Positions 16,172 to 25,297 are shown, counted from the first letter of the stretch. The stretch: DNA of 64,000 nucleotides from Hydrogenophaga intermedia (GCF_000723405.1 NZ_CCAE010000010.1:61078-125077); one strand, 5' to 3'. Notes: generated by a model from the sequence alone, not told the origin. Program-made: numbers and translations.

Positions 16172-18394
16172 TCAGAGCGAGATCCGCAGGGCGATGGACA
16201 CGCCGGTGCGGTGGCCGCCTTCGCTGGGCTCGGGAGGGTGCGTGGCCGTGTTGCTGGTCGAGGTGCTGCCAGACACCGAATTCGCGGGCGTTACCTGGTG
16301 GACCTGCGTCGCCGACGACGCCGTGGAAGTGGAGCCAGAGACAGACCCGGCTGGCGTGGCCTGCTGCACCTGCGTGGCAGACGGAGCCGAGCTGGTCGAG
16401 CCCGACACCGAGCCCGCGGGCTCGGCCTTCTGCACCTGCGTCGCCGAGGACGCGGTCGAGGTGCTGCCAGACACCGAATTCGCGGGCGTGGCGACGTGCC
16501 CCTCGTCGTACAGGTCGACCCGCACGGGGCTTCCCACGTCCACGCCATCGACCTCGAGCTGGTACTCGAAGAAGTCGGCGCTGGGGCCCGTGTAGGTGAA
16601 GCGGCCCTGCGGGTCGATGTCGAAGTCTTCGTCGTTGACCGGCGGCGTGACGATGCGAAAACTGAACCACTTGTCCTCGTCGCCGGCGTCAACGTCGTTG
16701 AAGAGGATGCCGGCCGGCGCGCCGCCCACGGGCCCGGTGTTGTCCAGGATGTACTGGCCAGTCGCGCCGTCGCGGAAGGTCGTGCGCAGGCCGATGGCCA
16801 GTACCGACGAATCGTTGCCTGCGGCATCGCGGTGCACGAGGTAGGGGTAGTAGCCCGTGAGCGAAGCGAGGCCAGTGGCGTTGAACGACTTGGCGCCGGC
16901 CGAGCCGATCGCCTGGTTCGCCGCGAGGGCCGCCGCGGCACCCGTGTGGTCCTGGCCGTTGCGCACCTGCGTGGCGCTGGGCGGCGTCGACGAGCTGGTG
17001 AGCACCAGGTACATGGTGCCGTTGCCCTCGTCCGTGGTGGCGCCCACAACGATCAGCGCGTTCGACTCCACCACGGCGGAGCCAGCGCTCAGGATGGGCG
17101 CGGTCGTATCCGATGAGGTGGTGGCGAAAGGCGCGCTCGACACCACAGCCGAGTCATTGCCGGCTGCGTCGCGGTGCAGGTAGTGGTGTCGGTACGTCGT
17201 GCCAGGCGTGAGGCCCGTGGCGCCCATGTTCTGCACGCCCGTGGTTGTCACGGCCTGCGAGGCGCCCGCCTTCACCGTGGCCGCCGATTCGGTTGCGTTG
17301 GTGGTCGTGACGCGATACAGCGTGCCGTTGGCTTCGTTCGTCGAGACTGAGCCGCTGGCCGTGGTCGTACCCGTGGCCGCGCCCGTGGGGCTGCTCAGCG
17401 TGGGCGGCGTCGTGTCGGCTGGCGCGTCAGTGGTGAAGGCCGCCGACGTGACCACGGCGGAATCGTTGTTCGCGGCGTCGCGTTGATGAAAGTGGTAGCG
17501 GAAGGTGGTGCTGCCCGCGAGGCCCGTGGCGTTGAAGGTCTTGACCCCCGTGGAGCCCACAGCCTGATTTCCGGCCCACGCCGCCGCGGCGCCGGTGTGG
17601 TCCTGGCCAGCGCGCACCTGGGCCGCCGTGGGCGCGGTCGCCGACGTGGTCACCACGGCATAAGCCGTGCCATTGGCTTCGTTGGTGGACACCGTGCCGG
17701 TGGCCGTGCTGCTGCCCGTCTTGGTGCCAGTCGGCGAGGTGAGCGTCGGCGGCGTAGTGTCGCTGACGCCGCCCTTGTCCTTGAGCGGCAGCACAGCCAT
17801 GGCGGCGTAGTCGCCTGCTGGCATGGTCACCGTGGTGGTGGGCATCACCGTGGGGACCACCGACACCCGCATCAAGGTGTCGCGGATCGGGCCCGGGCTC
17901 ACATAGACGTTCGTGCCGCCTGCGGGAAGCGCGGGCGCCGTGTCGCCATAGACGATGTGTGCAGCGAGCACCAGGTCATTGGCGTTGCTCGGGTTCGCCG
18001 AGACGTTGGTGCCGGCCAGGCGGCCAAGGCCTGCCGCCGCTGCGAAGTCAGCGGGGTCGTCTACCTTCAGGAACACCGCCACGCAATAGGGGCCGTAGGG
18101 CGGCGCCACGTTCCAGTCGACGGAGAGCGTGCGCCCTGGGCCGAAGGCCGAGAGCGCAGCGGTCGCCGCACAGATGCCGTAGCCCTCATAGCTGGAGGCC
18201 AACTCCTGCTGCACGAACGAGCCGGAAAAGTCCGACGAGATCGCAACCACGTTGAGGTCGCTGTCGTTCGTTCCACCGAGGAAGATCGCGACCACGTTCG
18301 CGCCAGCAGGCACATCCTCCGGGAGCACAACCTCCGGATCGATCGTGTTGCCGAGGTCGATGGCGAAGGCGTCGACGATGATGGGCTTTGCCAT
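16172..18394 (-). CDS. Fn3-like repeat virion surface protein, 740 aa
   Basis: An N-terminal domain (1-~212) is followed by three Ig/Fn3-like repeats of about 100-115 aa (starting near 213, 326 and 426). Each begins DTTPPTL or DTTAPIL and ends with a YxxHRDAAGNDSAV-type strand. A 75-aa domain follows, then a Ser/Thr-rich tandem repeat (637-722). Such repeats are carried on exposed phage tail or capsid parts and may bind cell-surface sugars weakly. It precedes the scaffold/capsid unit and follows the RIFT-barrel protein by 9 nt. The ribosome site is AAGGAC. Confidence 0.75.
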   Translation of the reverse strand: MAKPIIVDAFAIDLGNTIDPEVVLPEDVPAGANVVAIFLGGTNDSDLNVVAISSDFSGSFVQQELASSYEGYGICAATAALSAFGPGRTLSVDWNVAPPYGPYCVAVFLKVDDPADFAAAAGLGRLAGTNVSANPSNANDLVLAAHIVYGDTAPALPAGGTNVYVSPGPIRDTLMRVSVVPTVMPTTTVTMPAGDYAAMAVLPLKDKGGVSDTTPPTLTSPTGTKTGSSTATGTVSTNEANGTAYAVVTTSATAPTAAQVRAGQDHTGAAAAWAGNQAVGSTGVKTFNATGLAGSTTFRYHFHQRDAANNDSAVVTSAAFTTDAPADTTPPTLSSPTGAATGTTTASGSVSTNEANGTLYRVTTTNATESAATVKAGASQAVTTTGVQNMGATGLTPGTTYRHHYLHRDAAGNDSAVVSSAPFATTSSDTTAPILSAGSAVVESNALIVVGATTDEGNGTMYLVLTSSSTPPSATQVRNGQDHTGAAAALAANQAIGSAGAKSFNATGLASLTGYYPYLVHRDAAGNDSSVLAIGLRTTFRDGATGQYILDNTGPVGGAPAGILFNDVDAGDEDKWFSFRIVTPPVNDEDFDIDPQGRFTYTGPSADFFEYQLEVDGVDVGSPVRVDLYDEGHVATPANSVSGSTSTASSATQVQKAEPAGSVSGSTSSAPSATQVQQATPAGSVSGSTSTASSATQVHQVTPANSVSGSTSTSNTATHPPEPSEGGHRTGVSIALRISL
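16229..16486 (-). repeat. Tandem 66-bp coding repeat, four units
   Basis: Four units of 22 residues with core SVSGSTSTASSATQV occupy the C-terminus of the Fn3-like protein; the last unit is degenerate. The outermost units share the DNA string GAATTCGCGGGCG. The unit number may vary by slippage. Confidence 0.8.
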
Positions 18395-18403
18395 GGCGCG
18401 TCC

Positions 18404-20413
18404 TTACCTCGGCACGATGTCGTACTGCGGGCTGTTGGCGAAGTCAGGCGCCAGGTTGGGCGTGAACGTCAGCCAGCGCGCATAGGCAGCAGCGCCATCG
18501 GCGTGACCGGCGTTCGTCGCGGCGCCCAACATGCCGCGCGACACCGCCGCGTAGCCCTCGGCCCAGTCGGGATAGGCGCCGTCGCCGTTGGCCACCGTGC
18601 CGCAGGTGGGCCCGGATCCGTTGGCGGTGCCGTAGGTCGCCCAATCGGTGATGGGGTTGCCGCCCGAGCGGGAGACGTTCCAGTAGTGCGCGCCCTTCGA
18701 GGTGCAGAAGCCCAGGGCCTGCACCGCCGCGGTGAAGCGGCCGACGCCGTAGCGAGCGATGTTGTTGAAGGTGGCCTGCAGGCCGGTTTCGCCGTTCTCG
18801 ATGGCCCAGGAGGCCACGTACATGAAGAAATCGTTCTCGTAGCCCGGGATCTCGTTGTCGTTGTAGATCCCCTTCAAGCCGCCGAGCTTGAAGATGTAGG
18901 TGTTGTCGCCGTCCACCGTGAAGTTGGTGTTGAAGAAGGCGATGTTGTTGTTGGCGATCGTGCGGAAGTAGGTCTTCTGCGCGTGGTTGTCGGGCAGCGC
19001 GAAGGCGCATTCGAGGATGGAGCGGAAGCCCCAGGCCGCACCGCGAAGCTGCTCCGAGCCCATGTGGCCCTGCGAGGTGCCACGGCCCGATGGATCAACC
19101 GCCGCGATGTTCCAGGCCGTCCAGAAGGTCATTTCCTCCAGGTAAAAATTGCGGCCGGTGACCAGGTAGGGGATGTAGCAGTACGAACCCTGGTGGGCGA
19201 TGTCGGGCGTCCAGGTGGGGTTCGCGCTTCCAGAGGGCACCGAGGGGCTGGAGGTGCCGAAGCGAACCGCGATGTTGGGTCGCGACACCACGTCCACCGG
19301 CAGGCCCGAGGTCTGATCGCGGAAGTGCACCGGCGCGGTGGCGCTGGCATCGGCGTTGCGCAGCATCGCCTGCCATGCGCGCTCGTCCTGCGACAGCAGC
19401 CACATGGCGCACCACTTCGGGATGGGCGCGATCTCGTCGCGGCCACCCGTGCCCGGCATGTCGGTGGTGAGGCCTCCCGTGGCCATCGGGCCGGTGCCGC
19501 CCATGCTCAGGTTGTTCTGGATCGTGGTCAGGGCACCGGACGCCACGGAGCGCTCACGGTTGTAGTTCCACGTCGCCTTCGAGTCGAGGAAATAGGCCTT
19601 GTTGTGCAGCGGGCGCACCTGCTCGCCCGCGCCGCTCCAGACCTCCTTGTGCCAGCGCGCGTGGTGGCGGTGCGTGAAGCTGGCCTGCGTGAAGATGGCG
19701 GAGCCGCCGGCGCCCTGGGTGCAGCTCACCGAGTAGGTGAGGTCTGCGGGGCTGGCCTGCAGGAGCCACCCGTTCTCAAAGATGAAGTCAGTGTAGATCG
19801 AGCCGTTCGCGTAGAAGCACACGTCGACGTGCAGGCGCAGGTGCGCGTGGTCGGCATTCGACGGGTTCTTGAATGGCACCGAGACGCGGAACTCTTTGGC
19901 GACCGGGCCATTGAGGCGAATGCCGGTGTTCGCCGCGATCTGCGCAAGGAGCTGAGCGCGCGGCGCCGCGGTCCAGGCGACACCACCGATGGTGGCGACG
20001 ACGACAGGATCCCAGCCGTCGGTGTTGAAGCTGCCACTGGGCTGCGTGAACTTGTCGCCCGCCCAAATCTGCATGGCCTTGGTGCCGTTGGCGGCCAGGG
20101 CGGGGATCTGCGCGCTGATGACAGCCAGGCGCGCGTTCGTGCTGCTCTTGTGGGAGGCGACTGCGTCGAACTGCAGCGGGACCACACTGCCGTCCACCAG
20201 GCCATACAGCGACTCGGTGGAGGGGTCGAACTCGGTGAGTTTGAAGGGCTGGCCGAAGGTCACCGGTACGTTCGACTGCGGGGAGCCCGAGGTCGAACGG
20301 AAGGTGATGTCCGTGATCTGGCGCAGCGGCCCGCCGGACGAAGGCGGCTCGATGCCCGCGTACAGCGGCGCGCCGGGCGTGCCCGAGTAGGAATCGGCCC
20401 GAGGAGTGGGCAT
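18404..20413 (-). CDS. RIFT-barrel/exolyase-like virion glycan-degrading protein candidate
   Basis: The 669-aa protein has an N-terminal domain (about 28-250) reading ITDITFRSTSGSPQSNVPVTFGQ, then DGSVVPLQFDAVASH and ARLAVISAQIPALAANG. This matches the RIFT-barrel domain of the PcRGLX/YetA-type exo-lyases of pectin-like sugars. The rest (about 330-660) is helix- and Trp-rich with repeated LxxxAWGFRSILECAFALP-type helices, as in an alpha/alpha toroid. A virion enzyme degrading a host capsule or slime polysaccharide fits; catalytic residues were not identified. The ribosome site is GAGGAGG. Confidence 0.65.
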   Translation of the reverse strand: MPTPRADSYSGTPGAPLYAGIEPPSSGGPLRQITDITFRSTSGSPQSNVPVTFGQPFKLTEFDPSTESLYGLVDGSVVPLQFDAVASHKSSTNARLAVISAQIPALAANGTKAMQIWAGDKFTQPSGSFNTDGWDPVVVATIGGVAWTAAPRAQLLAQIAANTGIRLNGPVAKEFRVSVPFKNPSNADHAHLRLHVDVCFYANGSIYTDFIFENGWLLQASPADLTYSVSCTQGAGGSAIFTQASFTHRHHARWHKEVWSGAGEQVRPLHNKAYFLDSKATWNYNRERSVASGALTTIQNNLSMGGTGPMATGGLTTDMPGTGGRDEIAPIPKWCAMWLLSQDERAWQAMLRNADASATAPVHFRDQTSGLPVDVVSRPNIAVRFGTSSPSVPSGSANPTWTPDIAHQGSYCYIPYLVTGRNFYLEEMTFWTAWNIAAVDPSGRGTSQGHMGSEQLRGAAWGFRSILECAFALPDNHAQKTYFRTIANNNIAFFNTNFTVDGDNTYIFKLGGLKGIYNDNEIPGYENDFFMYVASWAIENGETGLQATFNNIARYGVGRFTAAVQALGFCTSKGAHYWNVSRSGGNPITDWATYGTANGSGPTCGTVANGDGAYPDWAEGYAAVSRGMLGAATNAGHADGAAAYARWLTFTPNLAPDFANSPQYDIVPR

Positions 20414-20422
20414 GCCACCTCC

Positions 20423-20812
20423 TCAGGGGGCCACGGGCTGGGTGGCGGTGATGACGAAGCCGGCCATGTTGACCTGGTTGCCGGCGATGATCGCTTGCTT
20501 GGCCGACTCCTCCGTCACCTCCAGCACCTTGGAGTTCACGGTGTCGAACAGCACCGTGTGGTTGTTGGCGCCGCCGCCGCTTGCGTCGGCCGCGCTATCG
20601 GTCTTGGCGGCCACCGACAGCGTGCGGTTGTTGCCGCTGCTACCCAGCGTCATGTCGGCCGACGAGATCGAGGCGGCCGCCAGGACGCGGCCCATCAGGG
20701 TAGCGAAGCTGTCGCCAAAGGTGAACGAGCTGACGAGGGCCATCAGGTTCGCATTGGCGCGGATGTATGCGAGGCCGTTGTCCAGTGCATCGGGGTGGCG
20801 TTGGCGCGGCAT
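20423..20812 (-). CDS. Phage structural accessory protein, 129 aa
   Basis: The protein starts MPRQRHPDALDNGLAYIRANANLMALVSSFTFGDSFATLMG, then a Ser/Ala/Gly-rich stretch and a strand end. The ribosome site is AGGAG. It sits between the spike-base-like protein and the RIFT-barrel protein, so it probably belongs to the spike or fibre assembly. No family name was recognised. Confidence 0.65.
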   Translation of the reverse strand: MPRQRHPDALDNGLAYIRANANLMALVSSFTFGDSFATLMGRVLAAASISSADMTLGSSGNNRTLSVAAKTDSAADASGGGANNHTVLFDTVNSKVLEVTEESAKQAIIAGNQVNMAGFVITATQPVAP

Positions 20813-20845
20813 AGTGGGCTCCTGCTGGTGTGGTGGTGGCGGCGC

Positions 20846-21112
20846 TCAGTACAGCGCCCAAATGTCGGTGGCGGTGCCGCCGGTGCGGACCTGCTGCGCC
20901 TGCAGCGGGTTGAAGCCCTGTTGCAGCGGCACGTTGGCGCGGATCTCGCCCGAGGCGTCCATGAGGTTCGCGGTGCCAGCACCGCCCACCAGCAGCCCGC
21001 GACACGGGCCGCCCGGCAGGCTCTGGTCGGCCTTGATGACGGGCTCGTAGCGCAACGCCGGCGCCGTGGCATCGGCGTTGACGAAGCCGCCGCGCGGGCG
21101 ATTGATGGACAT
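20846..21112 (-). CDS. Spike-base-like small protein, 88 aa
   Basis: The 88-aa protein contains GGAGTANLMDASGEIRANVPLQQGFNPL and ends VRTGGTATDIWALY. This pattern resembles small 'spike base' proteins of gene-transfer agents and phages, which dock tail spikes. It is the first gene of the spike/Fn3 unit, with a strong ribosome site (AGGAGG) and the 16-nt element 43 nt upstream. Confidence 0.6.
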   Translation of the reverse strand: MSINRPRGGFVNADATAPALRYEPVIKADQSLPGGPCRGLLVGGAGTANLMDASGEIRANVPLQQGFNPLQAQQVRTGGTATDIWALY

Positions 21113-21155
21113 GGCGGGCCTCCTGAGACGGTGCGGGTGTGGGACCAGCCAAAGG

Positions 21156-21171
21156 TGCCATGCTTGCCACG
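21156..21171 (-). promoter_or_regulatory. Repeated 16-nt intergenic element, copy 4
   Basis: An exact CGTGGCAAGCATGGCA begins directly after the T-run of a terminator and 43 nt before the spike-base-like gene. Terminator followed by element is what one expects of a transcription restart site. Confidence 0.8.
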
Positions 21172-21197
21172 AAAAAAGCCCCGACGGGCTTGCGCCG
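21172..21197 (-). terminator. Rho-independent terminator after the lysis genes
   Basis: On the minus strand AAGCCC pairs with GGGCTT around a GTCG loop and is followed by TTTTTT. It ends the portal-lysis unit (last gene stop at 21255). Confidence 0.8.
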
Positions 21198-21254
21198 GCC
21201 GGGGCGAAGGTGGCGCACTGCGAAGTGCAGGGTCCACCACCGTGGAGACAACCG

Positions 21255-21809
21255 TTACGGGGTGCGGGGCGGCGTGAGCCGGTCGATCACCACCTGCAGG
21301 TCTTGCGACTTCGACGCGCTGCCGCGCGAGCTGCCGAACTCGAACTGGAAGGCGTCGCGCAGGCAAGCGCCGAACAGGCCCGAGATCGTGGACAGAATGC
21401 CCACCACCTCGCCCGGGATCTGGTTGCGGAAGAACACGAGCACCCACAGGCAGGCCAGCAGACCGACGACGGCGCCAACGATCATCACGTCCTTGCGGCG
21501 GTTGTCGTGGCCTGCCTGGGCGAGCGCGACATCGCGCTTGCGCGCGTCCTGGCGATCGGCGAGGTAGGCCATGTCCAGCTCGGCGTCGATCTCGAGCACG
21601 CGGGTGCGGAACTGGATCATCAGCTTGGGGTCGGCGCGCACTGCCTCGGCCGCCTCCATGCCGAACTTGCCGGTGACGCGCTCGGCCACGCCTACGACCT
21701 GCTCGGCCACCTCGGCGGCCTTGCTTTTGTCGTCGCCGGTGATCCAGCGCAGGATCTCGGGGACCACTGGCGCGAGCGCCAGGGCGATCTGAATGGGGAC
21801 ATTGACCAT
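21255..21809 (-). CDS. Holin (3TM family), 184 aa
   Basis: The 184-aa protein has a helical cytoplasmic N-terminus, a charged segment (YLADRQDARKRDVALAQ), then transmembrane segments at about 110-130 (VMIVGAVVGLLACLWVLVFF) and 138-155. The hallmark GLFGACLRDAFQFEFGSSRGSASKSQ end is that of the three-TM holins for phage and gene-transfer-agent release. Holins open the inner membrane to let endolysin out. It is 10 nt downstream of the endolysin gene, with AAGGAG. Confidence 0.8.
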   Translation of the reverse strand: MVNVPIQIALALAPVVPEILRWITGDDKSKAAEVAEQVVGVAERVTGKFGMEAAEAVRADPKLMIQFRTRVLEIDAELDMAYLADRQDARKRDVALAQAGHDNRRKDVMIVGAVVGLLACLWVLVFFRNQIPGEVVGILSTISGLFGACLRDAFQFEFGSSRGSASKSQDLQVVIDRLTPPRTP

Positions 21810-21819
21810 CGTTGACTCC

Positions 21820-22473
21820 TTATGCGGCCAGCACCTGCAGGCCTTCCTCGAACAGGGCCAGGCGCTCAGCGTGGTGCAGCATCGCCTTGCCGTTGATGGC
21901 GCGCGTGGTGGCGGCGAAGTCGCCCGCGTCGATCATCTGATTGCAGCCGCGAGTGACCCAGTACCACGCCGCGGTGACGCAGGCATCGGTCGGCTGGGCC
22001 ACCAGCTCGGGCTTGTGCAGGTACACGGCGCCCAGGCCCACGCCCACCGAGGCGTCGCGGTAGTTCGCGCGCCCGGTGAGCTGGAAGATGCCCCGCCCGC
22101 GGTACCGCCAGCCATCGCCCGATGCCTCGTCGCCATTGCCGTTGCGGTTGGCATAGGCGCGGTTGGCCAGCTTCTCGGGCTGGCGCACGAAGCCCTTGGC
22201 GAACTCGATCTCTTCCGGGTCCACCACGCGGTCGCCATCGAGGTCGAAGCCGGTGCGGAAGATCCGCGCGATGCGCTCGGGGTCGCTGTAGCGCAGGTTC
22301 TCTTCCAGGCTCGACAGCCGCGCCGTCTCGATCACGGCATGGGCCAGGAAGGCCGCACGCCGCTGTGGCGTGAGGATGTGATGCAGCGCCATGGCCGCGT
22401 GCAGCGGCTCGGCGAAGGCGCGCGCCTGCGTCGGCGTCACGCCCAGGTCGATGAGGTCGGCCACGAGCTTCAT
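21820..22473 (-). CDS. GH19-type endolysin with EF-hand-like insert
   Basis: The 217-aa protein carries the GH19 lysozyme/chitinase fold: HAVIETARLSSLEENLRYS (residues 45-63, with likely catalytic Glu49 and Glu58) and ASGDGWRYRGRGIFQLTGRANY (117-138). Between them lies DLDGDRVVDPEE (77-88), an EF-hand-like calcium loop with acids at loop positions 1, 3, 5, 9 and 12. It cleaves peptidoglycan sugar chains after holin action and has no signal peptide. ATG 22473 was chosen because it overlaps the upstream stop; the longer frame is spurious. Confidence 0.85.
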   Translation of the reverse strand: MKLVADLIDLGVTPTQARAFAEPLHAAMALHHILTPQRRAAFLAHAVIETARLSSLEENLRYSDPERIARIFRTGFDLDGDRVVDPEEIEFAKGFVRQPEKLANRAYANRNGNGDEASGDGWRYRGRGIFQLTGRANYRDASVGVGLGAVYLHKPELVAQPTDACVTAAWYWVTRGCNQMIDAGDFAATTRAINGKAMLHHAERLALFEEGLQVLAA

Positions 22474-22823
22474 GTCGCGCTGTGGAAGAGGAACGACCAG
22501 AGCCGGCCCAGTGCGGACCACCCGCCAACGGCATACACGATGCCGCCCAGCACCAGGAACGTGAAGGCCTTGCTGATCAGGCCCCGGATGCCGCCGATGA
22601 CGATGCGCCCGGCGTGGTCCTGCGCCTCGGTGCGCAGCACGTCCAGTCCCGCCATCCAGAAGGCCTTGGCGTTCTCGTGGTTCATCGCCTTGCCGATGCC
22701 CTTCTCGACGGCCAGAGCCACGCGCTCGTCGATGTAGGCGAGCGTGCTTTCCGTGAGGCGGACCTCGACGGGTGTTCCGGTGCGGCGGGATTCTTCTGCG
22801 AGTGCCATTTCGTCCGGGCTCAT
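22470..22823 (-). CDS. Small membrane protein of the lysis cassette, 117 aa
   Basis: A charged N-terminal helix region is followed by one or two transmembrane segments near 85-110 (AFTFLVLGGIVYAVGGWSALGRLW). ATGA overlaps couple it to the portal and the endolysin genes. A second holin, antiholin or other lysis helper is likely from topology and place. Confidence 0.6.
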   Translation of the reverse strand: MSPDEMALAEESRRTGTPVEVRLTESTLAYIDERVALAVEKGIGKAMNHENAKAFWMAGLDVLRTEAQDHAGRIVIGGIRGLISKAFTFLVLGGIVYAVGGWSALGRLWSFLFHSAT

Positions 22824-25297
22824 TCAGCTTTGCCTTCCGTCTTGGCCTTGGCCTTCTTCTTCGCGTCGCGCTCACCCTCGCGCGCCTCGACCACCTCCTC
22901 GCGCAGGTCGATCTCGCGGTCGCGGGCCTGCTGCTCGGCCTTGGCCAGGCGCGCCTCGACGCCCGAGCGCAGGTCGTCGACGGTCTTGGCGAAGCGCTCC
23001 AGCACCTTGTTGGCGTCGGCCTGGATCTCGGCGATGCGGATCTTGGCGTCGGCGTCGATGCGCGCGGCTTCCAGCTTGGAATCGGAGTCGGCACGGATCT
23101 GCAACGTGCGGTTGGCCAGGTCCGAGCGGGCCTTTTGCAGGTCGGCCGACAGCTTCTCGATCACCTGGTCGGCTTCCTGGCGGAGCTGCGCCACGGCCTG
23201 CTGCACCGCGGGCGTGATGTCACCGCCCTCGCCTGCCGCGACGGCCTGCGCTTCGGCCTCGATCTTGTTCGCCTCTGCCATGAGCTTGCGGGCCTTGCCC
23301 TGCGTCTCTTCCAGGGAGGCCAGAGCCATCTGGCGCTGCACCTCCAGCGCTTCGGCCTGGGCGCGCATCTGCTGCTCGGCCTGCGCCGTCTCCTCGGGCG
23401 TCATCGGCTTGTTGGGGTCGCGCTCACCCGTCATGCGGCGGATTTCGCCGGCGATCTCGTCCTTGTTGGGCAGGTCGGAGAACTCGTAGGCAATGATCAG
23501 CAGACGCAGCGCGATCTCGGGCGGCAGGCGCTGGGCGATCTGCTGCAGGTTCTCGAACATCACCTGGCGCAGGGTGCCGGCGTAGTCCGCCTCGCTCACG
23601 ATGAAGTCGGCCTTGCTGGCCGTGATGTCGTTGAGCCAGCGCACCGAGCCGTCGGGCTGCACCTCGGGCTGGTTGATCTTCACCCACTCGATCGCGCCCT
23701 TGGCGCCGGTGAGGCGCATGATCTTCTGCTCGGTGTAGAACTGCTCGGCATTGCTGAGCTGCTTCTCACCCGATACCTGGGTGGCAAGGCGCAGGTTCTC
23801 GAAGGGCTCGGTGGTGACCACGCTGCCCTGCATCTGACGCGCTTCGATGGCCCGGCCGGACACGGCATTGGTGGGCCGACCCATGTTCTCCTGCGCCACA
23901 CCTCCGCTCTTCTGGATGGCCTGGCCCTGCAGGGTCATCATCTGCACCTGCGCTGCAGCCACGTCCACGCCCGGCCGGATCTCCAACTTCTTACCGGACT
24001 TGCCGATGATGAGGCCATCGGGTCGACCGGCCTCCTCGCGCAGTTCATCCCAGTCGTCCGTGGCGCCGTCCTCCGCGATGATCTGCTGCGTGTTGATCTG
24101 GAACAGCGCCTTGCTCGCGCGCTTGTTCAGATCCTGCTGAATGTCGCGCACGCGGCGGATGACGCCGTAGGGCAGGCGATCTCGGCCGCGCCGGTAGCAC
24201 CAGACAGGCGTGAGCGTGAAGCGGTTGTGCCGATAGGGCGACACGCCCATGCGCAGCATGTGGGACTCGGTGAACAGCGCCATGTGCACGCGCATCACCA
24301 CCTTGTCGATGACCTGGTAGTTGTTGACGGCCAGGTGCATCGACAGTGCCTTGTCGCGGGGGTCGAAGAACACGCCCTGCAGGGGGCCGTCGGCCACGAT
24401 CTTCGAGTCGGCCGGCATGCGGTACTGGGCCTCGTAGATCTTCACGCGCCGGCGCTTGGCGTCGATCATCATCCCCTGGCCTGAGGCGCGCAGCGTGCCG
24501 GTCTTGGAACCCGAAAGCAGCTCCTCGGACGTGTACCAGGTGTCTTCCTCCCAGTCGGACATCGTCTGCGTCTGGTGGTTCTCGACCGCGGCGCGGATGG
24601 CGTCGGCGCGATCGGGGTACATGGCCAGCGCGATGTCCTCATCGACCCAGCGCCAGCGGAACACGTAGCGGGCGTCGGACAGGTCCAGCTCGTAGCTCAG
24701 AGAGTCGTACAGGACATTGCGCCAGTCCTCATAGCGGTTGTAGATACGGTCCTGCGTGGGGTCATCGCGCACGCCGTCGTCGATCCAGCCGAGGCCGGCC
24801 TTGATGGCATCGGAGAAGCTGCGCGAGCGGTTGGACGGCACGCGGTTGACATCGGAGACGTACTTGAGGGTCTTCGTCTTCACGTCGGCGAGCTGCACGT
24901 CGTCCTCGGTGCGCGGCAGCACGCTCCAGTCCACGCGCGTTCGGATCTCGGTGCCGATGAGCCAGTCGCACATGGGCGCGACTTCGTTGTAGACGAGGGG
25001 CATCTGCCCGCGGTCGCGCAGGGCCTGGGCGTCTTCTGGATCCCACTGGATGCTGTCGTAGAAGTCGGCATCCATCGCCATTTCGAGGCGGTTGTGGGCC
25101 TGCTTGTCGCGCTCGTAGTAGAACCACTCCAGCAGCTTGCGCAGCGTGGCGCGCGCGTCTGGCCCGTCGAAGGGGTGAGCCGGCGCGCGGTCGCCCTCGA
25201 CGGCCTCCTGCTCCTCGCGCGTGAGGCCCATGCGCCGGTAGTAGTCGTCGCCAGGCGCGCGGCCGCGGCGCGGCGTGACCTCAAGGGCGTTAGCCAT
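22820..25297 (-). CDS. Portal protein (P22-like), 825 aa
   Basis: The 825-aa protein contains LLEWFYYERDKQAHNRLEMAMDADFYDSIQW, PLVYNEVAPMCDWLIGTE and YGVIRRVRDIQQDLNKRASKALF, the segments of P22-type podovirus portals. The C-terminal 200 residues form a long coiled coil rich in Ala/Glu/Gln (about 625-825) that would make the barrel extending into the capsid. The portal is the dodecameric DNA entry vertex. Its start overlaps the 143-aa gene by 8 nt. Confidence 0.9.
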   Translation of the reverse strand: MANALEVTPRRGRAPGDDYYRRMGLTREEQEAVEGDRAPAHPFDGPDARATLRKLLEWFYYERDKQAHNRLEMAMDADFYDSIQWDPEDAQALRDRGQMPLVYNEVAPMCDWLIGTEIRTRVDWSVLPRTEDDVQLADVKTKTLKYVSDVNRVPSNRSRSFSDAIKAGLGWIDDGVRDDPTQDRIYNRYEDWRNVLYDSLSYELDLSDARYVFRWRWVDEDIALAMYPDRADAIRAAVENHQTQTMSDWEEDTWYTSEELLSGSKTGTLRASGQGMMIDAKRRRVKIYEAQYRMPADSKIVADGPLQGVFFDPRDKALSMHLAVNNYQVIDKVVMRVHMALFTESHMLRMGVSPYRHNRFTLTPVWCYRRGRDRLPYGVIRRVRDIQQDLNKRASKALFQINTQQIIAEDGATDDWDELREEAGRPDGLIIGKSGKKLEIRPGVDVAAAQVQMMTLQGQAIQKSGGVAQENMGRPTNAVSGRAIEARQMQGSVVTTEPFENLRLATQVSGEKQLSNAEQFYTEQKIMRLTGAKGAIEWVKINQPEVQPDGSVRWLNDITASKADFIVSEADYAGTLRQVMFENLQQIAQRLPPEIALRLLIIAYEFSDLPNKDEIAGEIRRMTGERDPNKPMTPEETAQAEQQMRAQAEALEVQRQMALASLEETQGKARKLMAEANKIEAEAQAVAAGEGGDITPAVQQAVAQLRQEADQVIEKLSADLQKARSDLANRTLQIRADSDSKLEAARIDADAKIRIAEIQADANKVLERFAKTVDDLRSGVEARLAKAEQQARDREIDLREEVVEAREGERDAKKKAKAKTEGKAE

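Noticed and set aside
17483..21277. Plus-strand frame of 1264 codons
   Set aside because: It is the reverse shadow of the Fn3-like and RIFT-barrel genes, with Arg/His/Val-rich composition and no domains.
21820..23094. 424-codon version of the endolysin frame
   Set aside because: The upstream part overlaps the membrane protein and portal genes; ATG 22473 overlaps the upstream stop and gives a normal-length GH19 enzyme.
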